This document shows, in pieces, positions 48,056 through 58,790 of a DNA stretch of 64,000 nucleotides (position 1 is the stretch's first letter; every line of letters begins with the position of its first letter). The position numbers and the translations under genes are program-made. The stretch is taken from contig JOAZ01000028.1 in NCBI GenBank assembly GCA_000720535.1, positions 1 through 64,000 of the forward strand, in the 5' to 3' direction. This DNA is from Streptomyces halstedii. GTDB lineage: Bacteria; Actinomycetota; Actinomycetes; Streptomycetales; Streptomycetaceae. Below the pieces are notes generated by a model. The model did not search any database. It was not told the origin of the DNA and saw only the letters and a program-made list of their open reading frames with translations.

Positions 48056-48613
48056 TTACTCGGCGGCCTCGGCGGGAGCCGGAGTACCGGCACCGCCCTG
48101 CTCTTCCTTCTTGGCACGAAGCGCTTCCGCGGTGCGGACGAACTTCGAGGGCAGCGCCTGGAAGAGAGCGGCAGCCTGAGACTGCTTGCCCTTCATGGCA
48201 CCGGCCAGCTTGGAGAGCAGAACCTCGCGGGACTCAAGGTCCGCAAGCTTCTTGATCTCGTCGGCGGACAGCGCCTTGCCGTCAAGGACACCGCCCTTGA
48301 TGACGAGACTGGGGTTGTCCTTGGCGAAGTCACGAAGACCCTTCGCCGACTCCACCGGGTCACCGGTGACGAAGGCAACCGCCGTCGGACCCGTGAACAG
48401 GTCGTCCAGCGCGTCGATCCCGGCCTCGTTGGCCGCAATCTTGGTCAGCGTGTTCTTCACCACGGCGTACTGGGCGTTCTCACCGAGCGAACGGCGCAGC
48501 TCCTTGAGCTGGGCCACGGTGAGACCCCGGTACTCGGTCAGCACGGCGGCGTTCGAGCTGCGGAACTGGTCCGTCAGCTCGGCCACCGCGGCAGCCTTGT
48601 CGGGCCTTGCCAT
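48056..48613 (-). CDS. rplJ: 50S ribosomal protein L10
   Basis: 185-aa stalk base that binds L7/L12 dimers: [49 protein letters not shown] at 48613 follows GGAAGGAGG. The tail is Glu/Gly/Pro-rich. Confidence 0.97.
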   Translation of the reverse strand: MARPDKAAAVAELTDQFRSSNAAVLTEYRGLTVAQLKELRRSLGENAQYAVVKNTLTKIAANEAGIDALDDLFTGPTAVAFVTGDPVESAKGLRDFAKDNPSLVIKGGVLDGKALSADEIKKLADLESREVLLSKLAGAMKGKQSQAAALFQALPSKFVRTAEALRAKKEEQGGAGTPAPAEAAE

Positions 48614-48760
48614 GAGCGTCGGCCTCCTTCCGGGTGATGAGGACCGCTCAGAAGGGGCCGGGAAAGACGAAACGCCCCGGCGCGAGTGCCAGGGCGTAGC
48701 TCGACCGAATCGAAATCCGGGAGACCGGACGGGATCCGGGAGCATTCCACAGTCACCTGC
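48614..48760 (-). promoter_or_regulatory. Probable L10-type autoregulatory leader of rplJL
   Basis: The region upstream of rplJ has several inverted segments on the minus strand, including CGCCCTGGCACTCGCGCCG followed by GGGCG, and CCGGATCCCGTCCGG/CCGG. In many bacteria L10(L12)4 binds such a leader to repress its own synthesis. Placement fits that family; I cannot fold it properly by eye. Confidence 0.4.
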
Positions 48761-48879
48761 GCAGGTCGTCCGTTCTTGACGGATCCTTCGGTCACCGACC
48801 CTCTTGCGAGAGCACAGCGACGACCAGCGGTCTTTGGCTTCTGGGAAAGACTAATGGACCGGCTGCCGGTCAGGCAAAT

Positions 48880-48909
48880 CGGGCCGACGGGGTGAACCCC
48901 GCCGGCCCG
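48880..48909. terminator. Hairpin downstream of the lipoprotein gene
   Basis: 13-bp stem CGGGCCGACGGGG/CCCCGCCGGCCCG with one mismatch and a TGAA tetraloop, just past the stop of the LolA-like gene. Confidence 0.65.
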
Positions 48910-48915
48910 GCCGGG

Positions 48916-49842
48916 TCAGGAATTCGCGGCGTCCGCGCCCGCACCGGCCTCCGCGAGCATCTCCATCAGGTCGAAGGTCTCGTCGGCGGGCGGCGCCTTG
49001 ACGGCGGTCGCGGTGCCGTAGTCCGAGTAGTCGGCGACCATCCGGATCTTGCCCTCCGCGCTGCCGATCCCGATGTCCATGCGGATCGGGTAGCCCTCCT
49101 TGTCGACCCAGACCTCGGTGTCGTATCCCGTGATCCCGGCCTTCTTGACGGAGTCCAGCAGGTCCTTGCGCTCCTTCTCCGAGAGGACGTCGAGCGACTT
49201 GTTGGTGTCCATCATCTCGTCGACCGCGAGGGAGCCCTTGTAGTGCTCGGTGTCGACGCCGTCGATCTTCTCCGCCCCCACGTGCTTGAGGTTCGGCGAC
49301 TCCAGCAGCATGGCCAGCTGCTGGGACGGGTCCTGGTTGGCGTTCTCCAGGCCCCCGGTGAGCTGCTTCTGCGCGGCCTCGTCGCCGGACGCCTCCGCCA
49401 TGGCGGCGACATCCATCTTCATCCAGCGCTTGCCGTCCATGCCGGACGCGGCCTTCTCGCCCATGTCCATGTACATGACGTTGTCGAGCATGACCATGCG
49501 TATCTGCTCGGGCGCGTCCGGGGAGACCTTGAGGGCCTCGCCCGTCATCGTCATGTCCATCGTGCTGGGGTTCCACCCCATCGTGCCGGACATCTCCATG
49601 GAGCCGCCGCCGTCCATCGTGGCGGGCATCTCCATCGTCATGCGCACCTTGGCCGACCCGGCCGCCGCGGTCTTCTTGTACGCCGCCGTCAGGACCTGCG
49701 TCGCCGCGGACCCCGAGCGGTTCTCCGCCTTCGGCGCGTCGGCCGCCTTGTCCTTCTCACCGCTCTGACAGCCGGCGACACCGGCGATCACGATCGCGGC
49801 CACCAACGACGCACCGGCGCGCCTCCATGCGGACGTGCTCAT
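48916..49842 (-). CDS. LolA-like lipoprotein
   Basis: 308-aa exported lipoprotein: signal MSTSAWRRAGASLVAAIVIA then lipobox VAGC (Cys25) and a polar linker. The mature part is Met-rich (MTMEMPATMDGGGSMEMSG, DVVAAM region) and has the long curved-sheet pattern of LolA/LppX-type proteins (KIDGVDTEHYKGSLAVDEMM, EVWVDKEGYPIRMDIGIG). A role in lipid handling at the membrane is inferred from the fold family only. It is a separate unit between rplJ and rplA, with hairpins on both sides. Confidence 0.82.
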   Translation of the reverse strand: MSTSAWRRAGASLVAAIVIAGVAGCQSGEKDKAADAPKAENRSGSAATQVLTAAYKKTAAAGSAKVRMTMEMPATMDGGGSMEMSGTMGWNPSTMDMTMTGEALKVSPDAPEQIRMVMLDNVMYMDMGEKAASGMDGKRWMKMDVAAMAEASGDEAAQKQLTGGLENANQDPSQQLAMLLESPNLKHVGAEKIDGVDTEHYKGSLAVDEMMDTNKSLDVLSEKERKDLLDSVKKAGITGYDTEVWVDKEGYPIRMDIGIGSAEGKIRMVADYSDYGTATAVKAPPADETFDLMEMLAEAGAGADAANS

Positions 49843-49918
49843 GCCCCCACCCCCTGTTGTTCGTTTCTCAACTCACTGCACCGTAACGCACGCCGCTGAC
49901 AGGACGACAACGGGTAAA

Positions 49919-49956
49919 GCCCGCCCCCGCGGCTCCGGGGAGTCGCGGGGGCGGGC
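49919..49956 (-). terminator. Terminator downstream of rplA
   Basis: Perfect 13-bp stem GCCCGCCCCCGCG/CGCGGGGGCGGGC with a 12-base loop, 33 bases after the rplA stop. Confidence 0.8.
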
Positions 49957-49989
49957 TTCAGGTCACGGGATCCGCGACAGCCGTCAGGA

Positions 49990-50712
49990 TCAGACGGCGG
50001 CCGGGTCCTCCTCGACCAGGAGGTTGCGCACACGGTTGGCGTCCAGCGGGATGCCGGGGCCCATCGTGGTGGCCAGGGACGCCTTCTTGATGAAGCGGCC
50101 CTTCGCGGCGGACGGCTTGAGACGGAGGATCTCCTCCAGGGCCGCGCCGTAGTTCTCGACCAGCTTCGTCTCGTCGAAGGAGACCTTGCCGATGATGAAG
50201 TGCAGGTTCGAGTGCTTGTCGACGCGGAACTCGATCTTGCCGCCCTTGATGTCGTTGACAGCCTTCACGACGTCGGGGGTGACGGTGCCGGTCTTCGGGT
50301 TCGGCATCAGACCACGCGGACCGAGCACGCGGCCCAGGCGGCCGACCTTGCCCATGAGGTCCGGCGTGGCGACGACGGCGTCGAAGTCCAGACGGCCCTT
50401 CGCCACCTCGTCGATGAGCTCGTCGGCGCCGACGATGTCGGCGCCCGCGGCTTCCGCGGCCGCAGCACGGTCACCGGTCGCGAAGACCAGGACCCGGGCG
50501 GTCTTGCCGGTGCCGTGCGGGAGGTTCACGGTGCCACGGACCATCTGGTCGGCCTTGCGCGGGTCGACACCCAGGCGGAAGGCGACCTCGACGGTGCCGT
50601 CGAACTTCGTGGTGGCGGTCTCCTTGGCGAGGCGGACGGCCTCGAGCGGGGCGTAGGTACGCTCCCGGTCGATCTTGGCGTCCGCAGCGCGGAGGTTCTT
50701 GCTGCGCTTCAC
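49990..50712 (-). CDS. rplA: 50S ribosomal protein L1
   Basis: 240-aa L1-stalk protein: [57 protein letters not shown] at 50712 follows AGGAG. 82 bases after rplK. Confidence 0.98.
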   Translation of the reverse strand: MKRSKNLRAADAKIDRERTYAPLEAVRLAKETATTKFDGTVEVAFRLGVDPRKADQMVRGTVNLPHGTGKTARVLVFATGDRAAAAEAAGADIVGADELIDEVAKGRLDFDAVVATPDLMGKVGRLGRVLGPRGLMPNPKTGTVTPDVVKAVNDIKGGKIEFRVDKHSNLHFIIGKVSFDETKLVENYGAALEEILRLKPSAAKGRFIKKASLATTMGPGIPLDANRVRNLLVEEDPAAV

Positions 50713-50794
50713 TGCTGCTCCTGAGGTTTTCAGAGTGCGGAGTCGTGGTGCGGACCAGCGCTTGGCCCTACCACTGGGGGCTTACGGGGCTGAC

Positions 50795-51229
50795 TCAGCC
50801 TTCGACCGTGATGCCCATGGAACGGGCGGTGCCGGCGATGATCTTCGACGCGGCGTCGAGGTCGTTGGCGTTGAGGTCGGGGAGCTTCGTCGTGGCGATC
50901 TCGCGAACCTGGGCAGCCGTGAGCTTGGCGACCTTGTTCTTGTGCGGCTCGCCGGAGCCCTTCTCCACACCCGCGGCCTTGAGGATCAGCTTGGCGGCCG
51001 GCGGGGTCTTGGTGACGAAGGTGAAGGAGCGGTCGTCGTAGACCGTGATCTCCACCGGCACGACCATGCCACGCTGCGACTCGGTCGCGGCGTTGTAGGC
51101 CTTGCAGAACTCCATGATGTTGACGCCGTGCTGGCCCAGCGCGGGACCGACCGGCGGCGCCGGGTTGGCCGCGCCGGCGTTGATCTGGAGCTTGATAAGC
51201 CCCGTGACCTTCTTCTTCTTGGGAGGCAT
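50795..51229 (-). CDS. rplK: 50S ribosomal protein L11
   Basis: 144-aa GTPase-centre protein, [40 protein letters not shown]. In Streptomyces L11 is the anchor for RelA/ppGpp signalling and the thiostrepton site. First gene of rplKA. Confidence 0.98.
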
Positions 51230-51299
51230 TGCTCTCTCCGGGTCCTAGTGAGAGTGTTTCGCCGCCATACCGGTCATCCGGATGGAGGCATACCGCACA

Positions 51300-51327
51300 A
51301 CGATAACGGGTATAGCTGTGCGACCAA
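51300..51327 (-). promoter_or_regulatory. Candidate rplKA promoter
   Basis: Minus-strand TTGGTC (51322-51327), 16-base spacer, TATCGT (51300-51305). The -35 begins in the T-run of the nusG terminator. TATACC a little upstream is an alternative -10. Confidence 0.45.
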
Positions 51328-51330
51328 AAA

Positions 51331-51374
51331 CCGAGCAGGTCAGACCAGGTTCACCGCCGGTCTGACCTGCTCGG
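51331..51374 (-). terminator. Strong intrinsic terminator of nusG
   Basis: Perfect 16-bp stem CCGAGCAGGTCAGACC/GGTCTGACCTGCTCGG with a 12-base loop, followed on the minus strand by TTTTT. It is the clearest textbook-type terminator in the window, 30 bases past the nusG stop. Confidence 0.92.
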
Positions 51375-51404
51375 TAGGCATGTGTCCAGAAGGTGCGGAA
51401 GCCG

Positions 51405-52283
51405 CTAGTTCTTCTGGATCTGGTCGAAGCTCAGCTCGACCGGGGTCTCGCGGCCGAAGATCTCGACGAGGCCCTTGACCTTCTTCGAGTCGGCGTTGAT
51501 CTCGTTGATCGTCGCCTGGAGCGTCGCGAACGGGCCGTCGGTGACGGTGACCGAGTCGCCGACCTCGAAGTCCAGCACCTGGACCTCGACCTTGCGGGCC
51601 GGAGCCGGCTTGCCCTCGGCCTCGGCGGCCTCACGGGCGGCCTTCTCCTCGGCCTCGGGGGCGAGCATCTTGACGATCTCGTCCAGGGTCAGCGGGTACG
51701 GGTCGTAGGCGTTGCCCACGAAGCCGGTGACGCCGGGCGTGTTGCGGACCACGCCCCACGACTCGTTCGTCAGGTCCATGCGCACCAGGACGTAGCCGGG
51801 GAGCTTGTTCTGACGGACGTTCTTCCGCTCGCCGTTCTTGATCTGGACGATCTCTTCCTCGGGCACCTCGGCCTGGTAGATGAAGTCCTCGACGTTGAGC
51901 GAGACGGCGCGCTGCTCCAGGTTGGCCTTCACACGCTTCTCGTAACCGGCGTACGTGTGGATGACGTACCACTCGCCGGGCAGGCCGCGCAGCTCCTCGC
52001 GGAGGGCGGCGACGGCGTCGACGGGGGCGGCCGGCTCGGCGCTCTCCACGTCGTCGGCCTCATCGGCCTCGTCGGACGCGGCGGCCTCCTGGGCCTCCGC
52101 CTCCTCGTCGGACTCGGTGGTGGTGGCGGCCTCCTCGGCGGGCTCGCCCGCCGCGGCGTCAGCAGCTTCGGCCTGGTCCGGAGCCACGGCATCCGCCGCC
52201 TCGACGATGTCGAGCTCGTCCTCGGCGGACTCGACGGCGCGCGCCGTGGGCTCGGCGTCGTCGTTCAGGTTCGGGTCAGACAC
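51405..52283 (-). CDS. nusG: Transcription termination/antitermination factor NusG
   Basis: 292 aa. An acidic Ala/Glu/Asp-rich N-terminal extension of about 95 residues (usual in Streptomyces) precedes the NGN domain ([20 protein letters not shown]) and the KOW domain ([20 protein letters not shown]). A Glu/Ala insert separates the two domains. GTG start at 52283. Follows secE as in most bacteria. Confidence 0.97.
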   Translation of the reverse strand: MSDPNLNDDAEPTARAVESAEDELDIVEAADAVAPDQAEAADAAAGEPAEEAATTTESDEEAEAQEAAASDEADEADDVESAEPAAPVDAVAALREELRGLPGEWYVIHTYAGYEKRVKANLEQRAVSLNVEDFIYQAEVPEEEIVQIKNGERKNVRQNKLPGYVLVRMDLTNESWGVVRNTPGVTGFVGNAYDPYPLTLDEIVKMLAPEAEEKAAREAAEAEGKPAPARKVEVQVLDFEVGDSVTVTDGPFATLQATINEINADSKKVKGLVEIFGRETPVELSFDQIQKN

Positions 52284-52357
52284 GATGGCTGCTTCTTCCT
52301 GGATACAAATGGGTGGAACATGCGAAAGGGGCGCCGGTGAGGCGCCCTTCGCGGGGA

Positions 52358-52645
52358 TCAGCCGAAGACGTACTTGACGGCCCGCGCGAATCCGAAGTCA
52401 ATCACGGTGACGAGACCGATCATGACCACCACGAAGACGATCACGACCGAGGTGTACGTCGTCAGCTGACTGCGCGTGGGCCAGACGACCTTGCGCAGCT
52501 CGGCGACGATCTGGCGGTAGAACAGCGCGAGGCGGCCCAGCGGGCCCTTCTTGCCGCGCTTGCCGCCCTTCCGAGGCCTCTTCTTCGACTCGGGGGCTTC
52601 ATCCTCGGCATCAGGCATGTCGATGGAGCCCACGGCGTCCGTCAC
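52358..52645 (-). CDS. secE: Preprotein translocase subunit SecE
   Basis: 95 aa from GTG at 52645 ([20 protein letters not shown]). A Lys/Arg-rich segment ([14 protein letters not shown]) precedes the conserved [20 protein letters not shown] and a single membrane helix. Partner of SecY. AGGTGAG precedes the start. Confidence 0.95.
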   Translation of the reverse strand: MTDAVGSIDMPDAEDEAPESKKRPRKGGKRGKKGPLGRLALFYRQIVAELRKVVWPTRSQLTTYTSVVIVFVVVMIGLVTVIDFGFARAVKYVFG

Positions 52646-52751
52646 GCTACTCACCTGATTCCGGGTCGTGGCCGTGCCGCGCCCGGTGGAGCCGCACGGC
52701 GGTGCATTGAAGTACGTACATGCGCACACATCCTGGCGAAGGAGTGTGTAG

Positions 52752-52824
52752 CAGGGCCGGAGGGACTTGAACCCCCAACCGCTGGTTTTGGAGACCAGTG
52801 CTCTACCAATTGAGCTACGACCCT
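52752..52824 (-). tRNA. tRNA-Trp (anticodon CCA)
   Basis: 73-nt cloverleaf: acceptor AGGGTCG/CGGCCCT with one T-G pair, anticodon arm CTGGT-CTCCAAA-ACCAG reading CCA, T-arm with GGTTCAAGTCC. The 3' CCA is not encoded. It lies just upstream of secE, a conserved Streptomyces order. Confidence 0.97.
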
Positions 52825-53037
52825 TTGTGGTATCCACCAACCTACCGCATCCTCCCCGGTGGCCCGAGTGGGAAAACGGTGCGGCTGATGAAGGCCAACG
52901 ACAGGTGAGTGTACGTGCTCGGGGCCGCCGCGTCGAACAGACAGCTGCCGACCGGTCCTGTCCGGATGCTGTCCCGGTCCGGTCCGGTCCCTGAAACCCC
53001 TGTGCCGACGGCGTTCGCGGTCTGCGAGCATGGGGGC

Positions 53038-54264
53038 ATGAGCGCTGCAACTTCTCCGTCCGAGCGCCGGGTCTCGGCCCGCATCGGTGCGATCTCCGAG
53101 TCCGCCACCCTCGCCGTCGACGCCAAGGCCAAGGCCCTCAAGGCCGCCGGACGTCCGGTGATCGGCTTCGGCGCCGGCGAGCCCGACTTCCCGACCCCCG
53201 ACTACATCGTCGACGCCGCGGTCGAGGCCTGCCGCAACCCGAAGTACCACCGCTACACCCCGGCCGGCGGGCTCCCCGAGCTCAAGGCGGCCATCGCGGA
53301 GAAGACGCTGCGCGACTCCGGCTACGAGGTCGACGCGTCCCAGATCCTGGTGACCAACGGTGGCAAGCAGGCCATCTACGAGGCCTTCGCCACGATCCTC
53401 GACCCGGGCGACGAGGTCATCGTCCCCGCCCCGTACTGGACCACCTACCCGGAGTCCATCCGTCTCGCCGGCGGTGTGCCGGTCGAGGTCGTCGCCGACG
53501 AGACCACCGGGTACCGCGTCTCGGTCGAGCAGCTGGAGGCGGCCCGCACCGAGCGCACCAAGGTCGTCCTGTTCGTCTCCCCCTCCAACCCGACCGGCGC
53601 GGTCTACAGCGCGGCCGACACCGAGGCGATCGGCCGCTGGGCCGTCGAGCACGGCCTGTGGGTCATGACCGACGAGATCTACGAGCACCTGGTCTACGGC
53701 GACGCGACGTTCACCTCGCTCCCGTCGGTCGTGCCCGAGCTGCGCGACAAGTGCGTCGTCGTCAACGGCGTCGCCAAGACGTACGCCATGACCGGCTGGC
53801 GGGTCGGCTGGGTCATCGGCCCGAAGGACGTCGTCAAGGCCGCGACCAACCTCCAGTCGCACGCCACCTCCAACGTGAGCAACGTCGCCCAGGTCGCGGC
53901 GCTGGCCGCCGTCTCCGGTCCGCTGGACGCGGTCGCCGAGATGCGCACCGCCTTCGACCGCCGCCGCCGCACGATCGTGCGGATGCTCAACGAGATCGAG
54001 GGCGTCGTCTGCCCCGAGCCCGAGGGCGCGTTCTACGTCTACCCCTCGGTGAAGGGGCTGCTCGGCAAGGAGATCCGCGGCAGGCGCCCGGCCGACTCCG
54101 TGGAGCTGGCCGCGCTCATCCTGGACGAGGCCGAGGTCGCCGTCGTACCGGGCGAGGCCTTCGGTACGCCGGGTTACCTGCGGCTGTCGTACGCCCTGGG
54201 CGACGAGGACCTGGCCGAGGGTGTCTCGCGGATCCAGAAGCTGCTGGGCGAGGCCCGCGACTGA
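53038..54264 (+). CDS. aspC: Pyridoxal-phosphate aminotransferase, aspartate type
   Basis: 408-aa class I aminotransferase making or consuming aspartate/oxaloacetate. PLP-binding Lys247 sits in [14 protein letters not shown], with Asn184 (SPSNPTG) and Asp212 (MTDEIYEHL) as cofactor contacts and a C-terminal YLRLSYAL arginine for the substrate carboxylate. It has the shorter AAT-Ibeta-type sequence. ATG at 53038 starts the similarity; there is no good Shine-Dalgarno sequence. Divergent from tRNA-Trp. Confidence 0.92.
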   Translation: MSAATSPSERRVSARIGAISESATLAVDAKAKALKAAGRPVIGFGAGEPDFPTPDYIVDAAVEACRNPKYHRYTPAGGLPELKAAIAEKTLRDSGYEVDASQILVTNGGKQAIYEAFATILDPGDEVIVPAPYWTTYPESIRLAGGVPVEVVADETTGYRVSVEQLEAARTERTKVVLFVSPSNPTGAVYSAADTEAIGRWAVEHGLWVMTDEIYEHLVYGDATFTSLPSVVPELRDKCVVVNGVAKTYAMTGWRVGWVIGPKDVVKAATNLQSHATSNVSNVAQVAALAAVSGPLDAVAEMRTAFDRRRRTIVRMLNEIEGVVCPEPEGAFYVYPSVKGLLGKEIRGRRPADSVELAALILDEAEVAVVPGEAFGTPGYLRLSYALGDEDLAEGVSRIQKLLGEARD

Positions 54265-54285
54265 ACCCTGACCCCGTGACGGGTC

Positions 54286-54323
54286 CGGCCCCCGGCGTTC
54301 CTGTCCCAGGACGCCGGGGGCCG
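54286..54323 (+). terminator. Intrinsic terminator after the aminotransferase gene
   Basis: 15-bp GC-rich stem (CGGCCCCCGGCGT.CC/GGACGCCGGGGGCCG) followed by CTTTTTG, 22 bases after the stop. Confidence 0.88.
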
Positions 54324-54396
54324 CTTTTTGTTCGACGCGTCACCCTCGACGGGAACCGGCTATCGCGACACCCCGCCGATGCGGCAAGATCCTTGA

Positions 54397-55410
54397 ATGG
54401 AGCGTGACGTACGGCTGTTGCCCAAGGCCCATCTGCATCTGCACTTCACCGGGTCGATGCGGCCCACCACCCTGCTCGAACTGGCGGACAAGTACGGGGT
54501 GCGCCTGCCCGACGCGCTGACCGGCGGCGAACCGCCCCAGCTGCGGGCCACCGACGAGCGGGGCTGGTTCCGCTTCCAGCGCCTCTACGACATCGCCCGC
54601 TCCTGCCTGCGTGAGCCGGAGGACATCCAGCGGCTGGTCCGGGAGACCGCCATGGAGGACGTCGCGGACGGCTCGGGCTGGCTGGAAATCCAGGTCGATC
54701 CCACCTCGTACGCGCCCCTGCTGGGCGGGCTCATCCCGGCCATCGAGATCATCCTCGACGCCGTGGACAGCGCGTCGCGGGAGACCGGGCTCGGGATCCG
54801 GGTGGTGATCGCGGCGAACCGGATGAAGCACCCGCTGGACGCCCGGACGCTGGCGCGGCTCGCCGTGCGGTACGCGGACCGGGGTGTCATCGGCTTCGGT
54901 CTGTCCAACGACGAACGCCGGGGCATGGCGCGCGACTTCGACCGGGCCTTCGCCATCGCCCGGGAAGGCGGTCTGCTGGCCGCCCCGCACGGCGGTGAAC
55001 TCTCCGGGCCCGCGAGCGTCCGGGACTGCCTGGACGACCTGGACGCCTCCCGGATCGGGCACGGCGTACGGGCGGCGGAGGACCCCCGGCTGCTGAGCAG
55101 GCTCGCCGAGCGGGGCGTGACCTGCGAGGTGTGCCCGGCGTCCAACGTGGCGCTCGGCGTCTACGAGAAGCCCGCGGACGTGCCGCTGCGCACCCTGTTC
55201 GACGCGGGGGTCCCGATGGCGCTGGGGGCGGACGACCCGCTGCTCTTCGGTTCGCGGCTGGCCGCCCAGTACGACCTGGTCCGCCGCCACCACGCGTTCA
55301 CCGACGAGGAACTGGCGGAGCTGGCACGGCAGTCCGTACGCGGCTCGGCGGCGCCCGAGGACGTACGCGCGTCGATGCTGAGCGGGATCGACGGCTGGCT
55401 CGCCGGCTGA
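54397..55410 (+). CDS. Adenosine-deaminase-family hydrolase
   Basis: 337 aa with the TIM-barrel deaminase layout: HLHLHFTGS (residues 12-20, replacing HxHLDGS), PHGGE (197-201, replacing HAGE), IGHG (His222), CPASN (246-250) and GADDP (Asp279-Asp280). Zinc ligands (two His, the second His, Asp) and the catalytic Glu201 are present, so it should be active, but the D-to-F/T change in the first motif makes the substrate uncertain (adenosine or a related purine). It starts without a ribosome-binding site, so it may be leaderless. Confidence 0.88.
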   Translation: MERDVRLLPKAHLHLHFTGSMRPTTLLELADKYGVRLPDALTGGEPPQLRATDERGWFRFQRLYDIARSCLREPEDIQRLVRETAMEDVADGSGWLEIQVDPTSYAPLLGGLIPAIEIILDAVDSASRETGLGIRVVIAANRMKHPLDARTLARLAVRYADRGVIGFGLSNDERRGMARDFDRAFAIAREGGLLAAPHGGELSGPASVRDCLDDLDASRIGHGVRAAEDPRLLSRLAERGVTCEVCPASNVALGVYEKPADVPLRTLFDAGVPMALGADDPLLFGSRLAAQYDLVRRHHAFTDEELAELARQSVRGSAAPEDVRASMLSGIDGWLAG

Positions 55411-55415
55411 CGCCC

Positions 55416-55460
55416 TCGGAGGCCGACGCCTCAGAGGCCGATGCCTCAGAGGCCGATGCC

Positions 55461-55475
<15 letters not shown>
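55416..55475. repeat. 15-bp x 4 tandem repeat at the 3' end of murB
   Basis: Four units TC(A/G)GAGGC(C/T)GA(C/T)GCC. The unit at 55461-55475 is the last five codons of murB including its TGA (GVSL-stop on the minus strand); the other three units repeat it downstream of the stop. Confidence 0.95.
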
Positions 55476-56516
<1,041 letters not shown>

Positions 56517-56569
56517 GGGGACAAGAGTACGGTCCACGGCCCGGGGCGGGGCCATGGACCGTACGCGTC

Positions 56570-58000
56570 TCAGGCGGAGAGGGACACGCGTGTGTCCGCC
56601 GCCTCGGGCACCGGGACCGGCTCCGGGCGGCGGCCCGGTATGAACAGGGCCACGAGCGCGGCGAGGCCCACCACCCCGGCGCCGATCCAGACGGCGGGCA
56701 CCGTGCCGTCGGCGAAGGACTGCGGGGAGCCGTATCCGCCGTGCGCCGAGAAGACCGAGGCCAGTACGGCGACGCCGAGCGCCCCGCCGACCTCCCGCAG
56801 GGCGTTGTTGGCCCCGGAGGCCATGCCCTGCTCGCCCGGCCGGACGCTGGACATCACCAGGCTGGAGGCGGGCGCGAAGTACAGGGCCATGCCGATGCCG
56901 CCGATGATGAGACCGGGCAGCTGGGCGGCGTACGCGACGTCCGGTTCCAGGACCGCCGCGAAGAGGCCGAGGCCCAGCGCCTGGAGGGCGAGGCCGGTCA
57001 CGACGACGGGGCGGCCGCCGAACCGGTCGGAGAGGTATCCGGCGACGGGCGCCACCAGCATCGGCATCCCGGTCCAGGGGAGCATGCGCAGACCCGCCTC
57101 GGTGGGCGAGTAGCCCAGCGCGCTCTGGAGGAACTGGCTGAGCAGGAAGATCGAGCCGAACATGCCGAGGAACATCAGCAGACTGGCGACGTTGATCCCG
57201 AAGAAGGCCCTGTTCCGGAAGAGCCGCATGGGGAGGACCGGGTGCGCTGCGCGGAACCCGTGGCGGACGAAGGCGCCGAGCAGGGCCGTCCCCGCGATCA
57301 GCCCGGTCAGCACACCGGGGCTGGTCCAGCCGTCGCCCGTGGCGCTGACCAGCGCGTACACGACGCCGAAGAGGCCGGCACTGACCAGGACCGTGCCGCG
57401 TAGGTCGAGGGGTGCCTTCGGGGCGTACGACTCGGCCAGCCGCAGCCGTGCCAGGGGCAGCAGGACCAGGCCGACCGGCACGTTCAGCCAGAAGATCCAC
57501 TGCCAGGAGAGGTGTTCGGTGAGGCTGCCGCCGACCAGCGGGCCGCTGGCGACCGCGAGGCCGGTGACCGCGCCGAAGATGCCGTAGGCCATGCCGCGCC
57601 GGGCGGGTGGCACGGCGGCGGTGAGCAGGGTGAGGGTGAGCGGCATCATGACCGCGGCTCCGACGCCCTGGACGGCGCGGAAGGCGATGAGCGCCCCGAT
57701 GCCGGGCGAGAGGGCGGCCGCGGCGGAGGCCGCGGTGAAGACGGCGAGGCCGGCCAGGAAGAGCCGGCGCCTGCCGAAACGGTCACCGAGCGCGGCGCCG
57801 GTCATCAGCAGGACCGCGAAGGTGAGGGTGTAGGCGTTCACCGTCCATTCGAGCTCCGCCAGTTCGCCGCCGAGGTCGGCGCGGATGGACGGCAGGGCGG
57901 TGGTGACGACGAGGTTGTCGAGCGCCGCCATGAATCCGGCGACGCTCGTCAGGACGAGGGCCCAGACCGCTCCCCCGCGGCTGGATGCCTGCTGTTTCAC
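56570..58000 (-). CDS. MFS drug exporter, DHA2 (14-helix) type
   Basis: 476-aa permease with about 14 membrane segments. Motif A-like GDRFGRRRLFLAGLAVFTAA between helices 2 and 3, motif D1-like MAALDNLVVTTALPSIRADL at the start, motif C-like GPLVGGSLTEHLSWQWIFWLN. This set fits EmrB/QacA proton-driven multidrug efflux. GTG start at 58000. A TetR regulator lies directly upstream and an operator-like palindrome sits just before the gene. Substrate unknown. Confidence 0.92.
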   Translation of the reverse strand: MKQQASSRGGAVWALVLTSVAGFMAALDNLVVTTALPSIRADLGGELAELEWTVNAYTLTFAVLLMTGAALGDRFGRRRLFLAGLAVFTAASAAAALSPGIGALIAFRAVQGVGAAVMMPLTLTLLTAAVPPARRGMAYGIFGAVTGLAVASGPLVGGSLTEHLSWQWIFWLNVPVGLVLLPLARLRLAESYAPKAPLDLRGTVLVSAGLFGVVYALVSATGDGWTSPGVLTGLIAGTALLGAFVRHGFRAAHPVLPMRLFRNRAFFGINVASLLMFLGMFGSIFLLSQFLQSALGYSPTEAGLRMLPWTGMPMLVAPVAGYLSDRFGGRPVVVTGLALQALGLGLFAAVLEPDVAYAAQLPGLIIGGIGMALYFAPASSLVMSSVRPGEQGMASGANNALREVGGALGVAVLASVFSAHGGYGSPQSFADGTVPAVWIGAGVVGLAALVALFIPGRRPEPVPVPEAADTRVSLSA

Positions 58001-58014
58001 TGTTCCCCCAGAGG

Positions 58015-58036
58015 GTTAGTTATCAATGACTAACTT
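58015..58036 (-). promoter_or_regulatory. TetR operator upstream of the exporter gene
   Basis: Palindrome GTTAGT-TATCAATG-ACTAAC at 58015-58034, extended by TT on one side, 15 bases before the exporter start. A similar 22-base site precedes the TetR gene itself. Confidence 0.75.
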
Positions 58037-58065
58037 ACGCGGACAGAAAACCGGGCCGAGCCCGG

Positions 58066-58110
58066 ATGGATCAGGGGCGGGTGGATCAGGGGCGGGTGGA
58101 TCAGGGGCGG
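58066..58110. repeat. 15-bp x 3 tandem repeat near the 3' end of the TetR gene
   Basis: Three copies of (A/G)TGGATCAGGGGCGG between the exporter operator and the TetR stop codon. Not coding in the annotated genes. Confidence 0.95.
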
Positions 58111-58119
58111 CGGGCCGCC

Positions 58120-58677
58120 TCAGGCGGTGGGCCTGGCCGAGAGGTAGAAGCCCTCCCACACGCGGTGGCCGGCCGGGAAGCCCAGCGAGGCCAGCGTGTT
58201 GATGAGCATGCCGTAGGCGAGGAACGCCGTGGTCTCGTCGTGGTCCGCCCCCAGGACGAGGTGGATCTCGTCCCACATCCGCTCCCACCCGGCGCGCAGC
58301 CGCTCCCCGAACGCGTGGTCCCCCGCCGCCTCGGCCGCCGCGGTGGCCGCGTACATCTGCATCTGCATCATCAGCTTGTCGGGGTCCTCGACGATGAGCC
58401 GCTGGTACGCCGCCGCCATGGCCTGGAGCGCCTCTTCCCCCTCCAGGCCGTCGGCGGCCCGGAGGAACACCGCCCGGGTGTCCCCCAGACAGCGTTCGGC
58501 CGCGGCCAGGAAGAGCGCCTGCTTGTTGGGGAAGAGCCGGAACAGATACGGCTGCGAGACGCCGACCCGCTTGGCGATCGCCTCCGTGGAGGTGCCGTTG
58601 TACCCGCCGCGGGCGAATTCCGTGACCGCCGCCCGCACGGCGCTCTCCCGCCTGTCCTCCGCGCTCATCCGTGCCAT
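58120..58677 (-). CDS. TetR-family repressor of the adjacent exporter
   Basis: 185 aa. N-terminal helix-turn-helix (residues about 10-55): ESAVRAAVTEFARGGYNGTS, TEAIAKRVGVSQPYLFRLFP. The C-terminal ligand/dimer domain has QMQMYAATAAAEAAGDHAFG. Shared operator-like sequences before this gene and before the exporter suggest autoregulation plus control of the pump. Confidence 0.92.
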   Translation of the reverse strand: MARMSAEDRRESAVRAAVTEFARGGYNGTSTEAIAKRVGVSQPYLFRLFPNKQALFLAAAERCLGDTRAVFLRAADGLEGEEALQAMAAAYQRLIVEDPDKLMMQMQMYAATAAAEAAGDHAFGERLRAGWERMWDEIHLVLGADHDETTAFLAYGMLINTLASLGFPAGHRVWEGFYLSARPTA

Positions 58678-58683
58678 GGACGT

Positions 58684-58705
58684 AAGTTATTGCTCAATCA
58701 CTAAC
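58684..58705 (-). promoter_or_regulatory. TetR operator upstream of its own gene
   Basis: AAGTTATTGCTCAATCACTAAC (plus strand, 22 bases in two halves AAGTTATTGCT and CAATCACTAAC). It shares AAGTTA at one end and ACTAAC at the other with the exporter operator at the same 22-base spacing. Confidence 0.65.
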
Positions 58706-58790
58706 TACGTCAAGCGGGTCGCCCGGGGTGCGTGGTTCCCCGGTCGCGGTGACAGGCGGCAGAGCCGCCCCCGGGCGGGGCGCGGCCACG

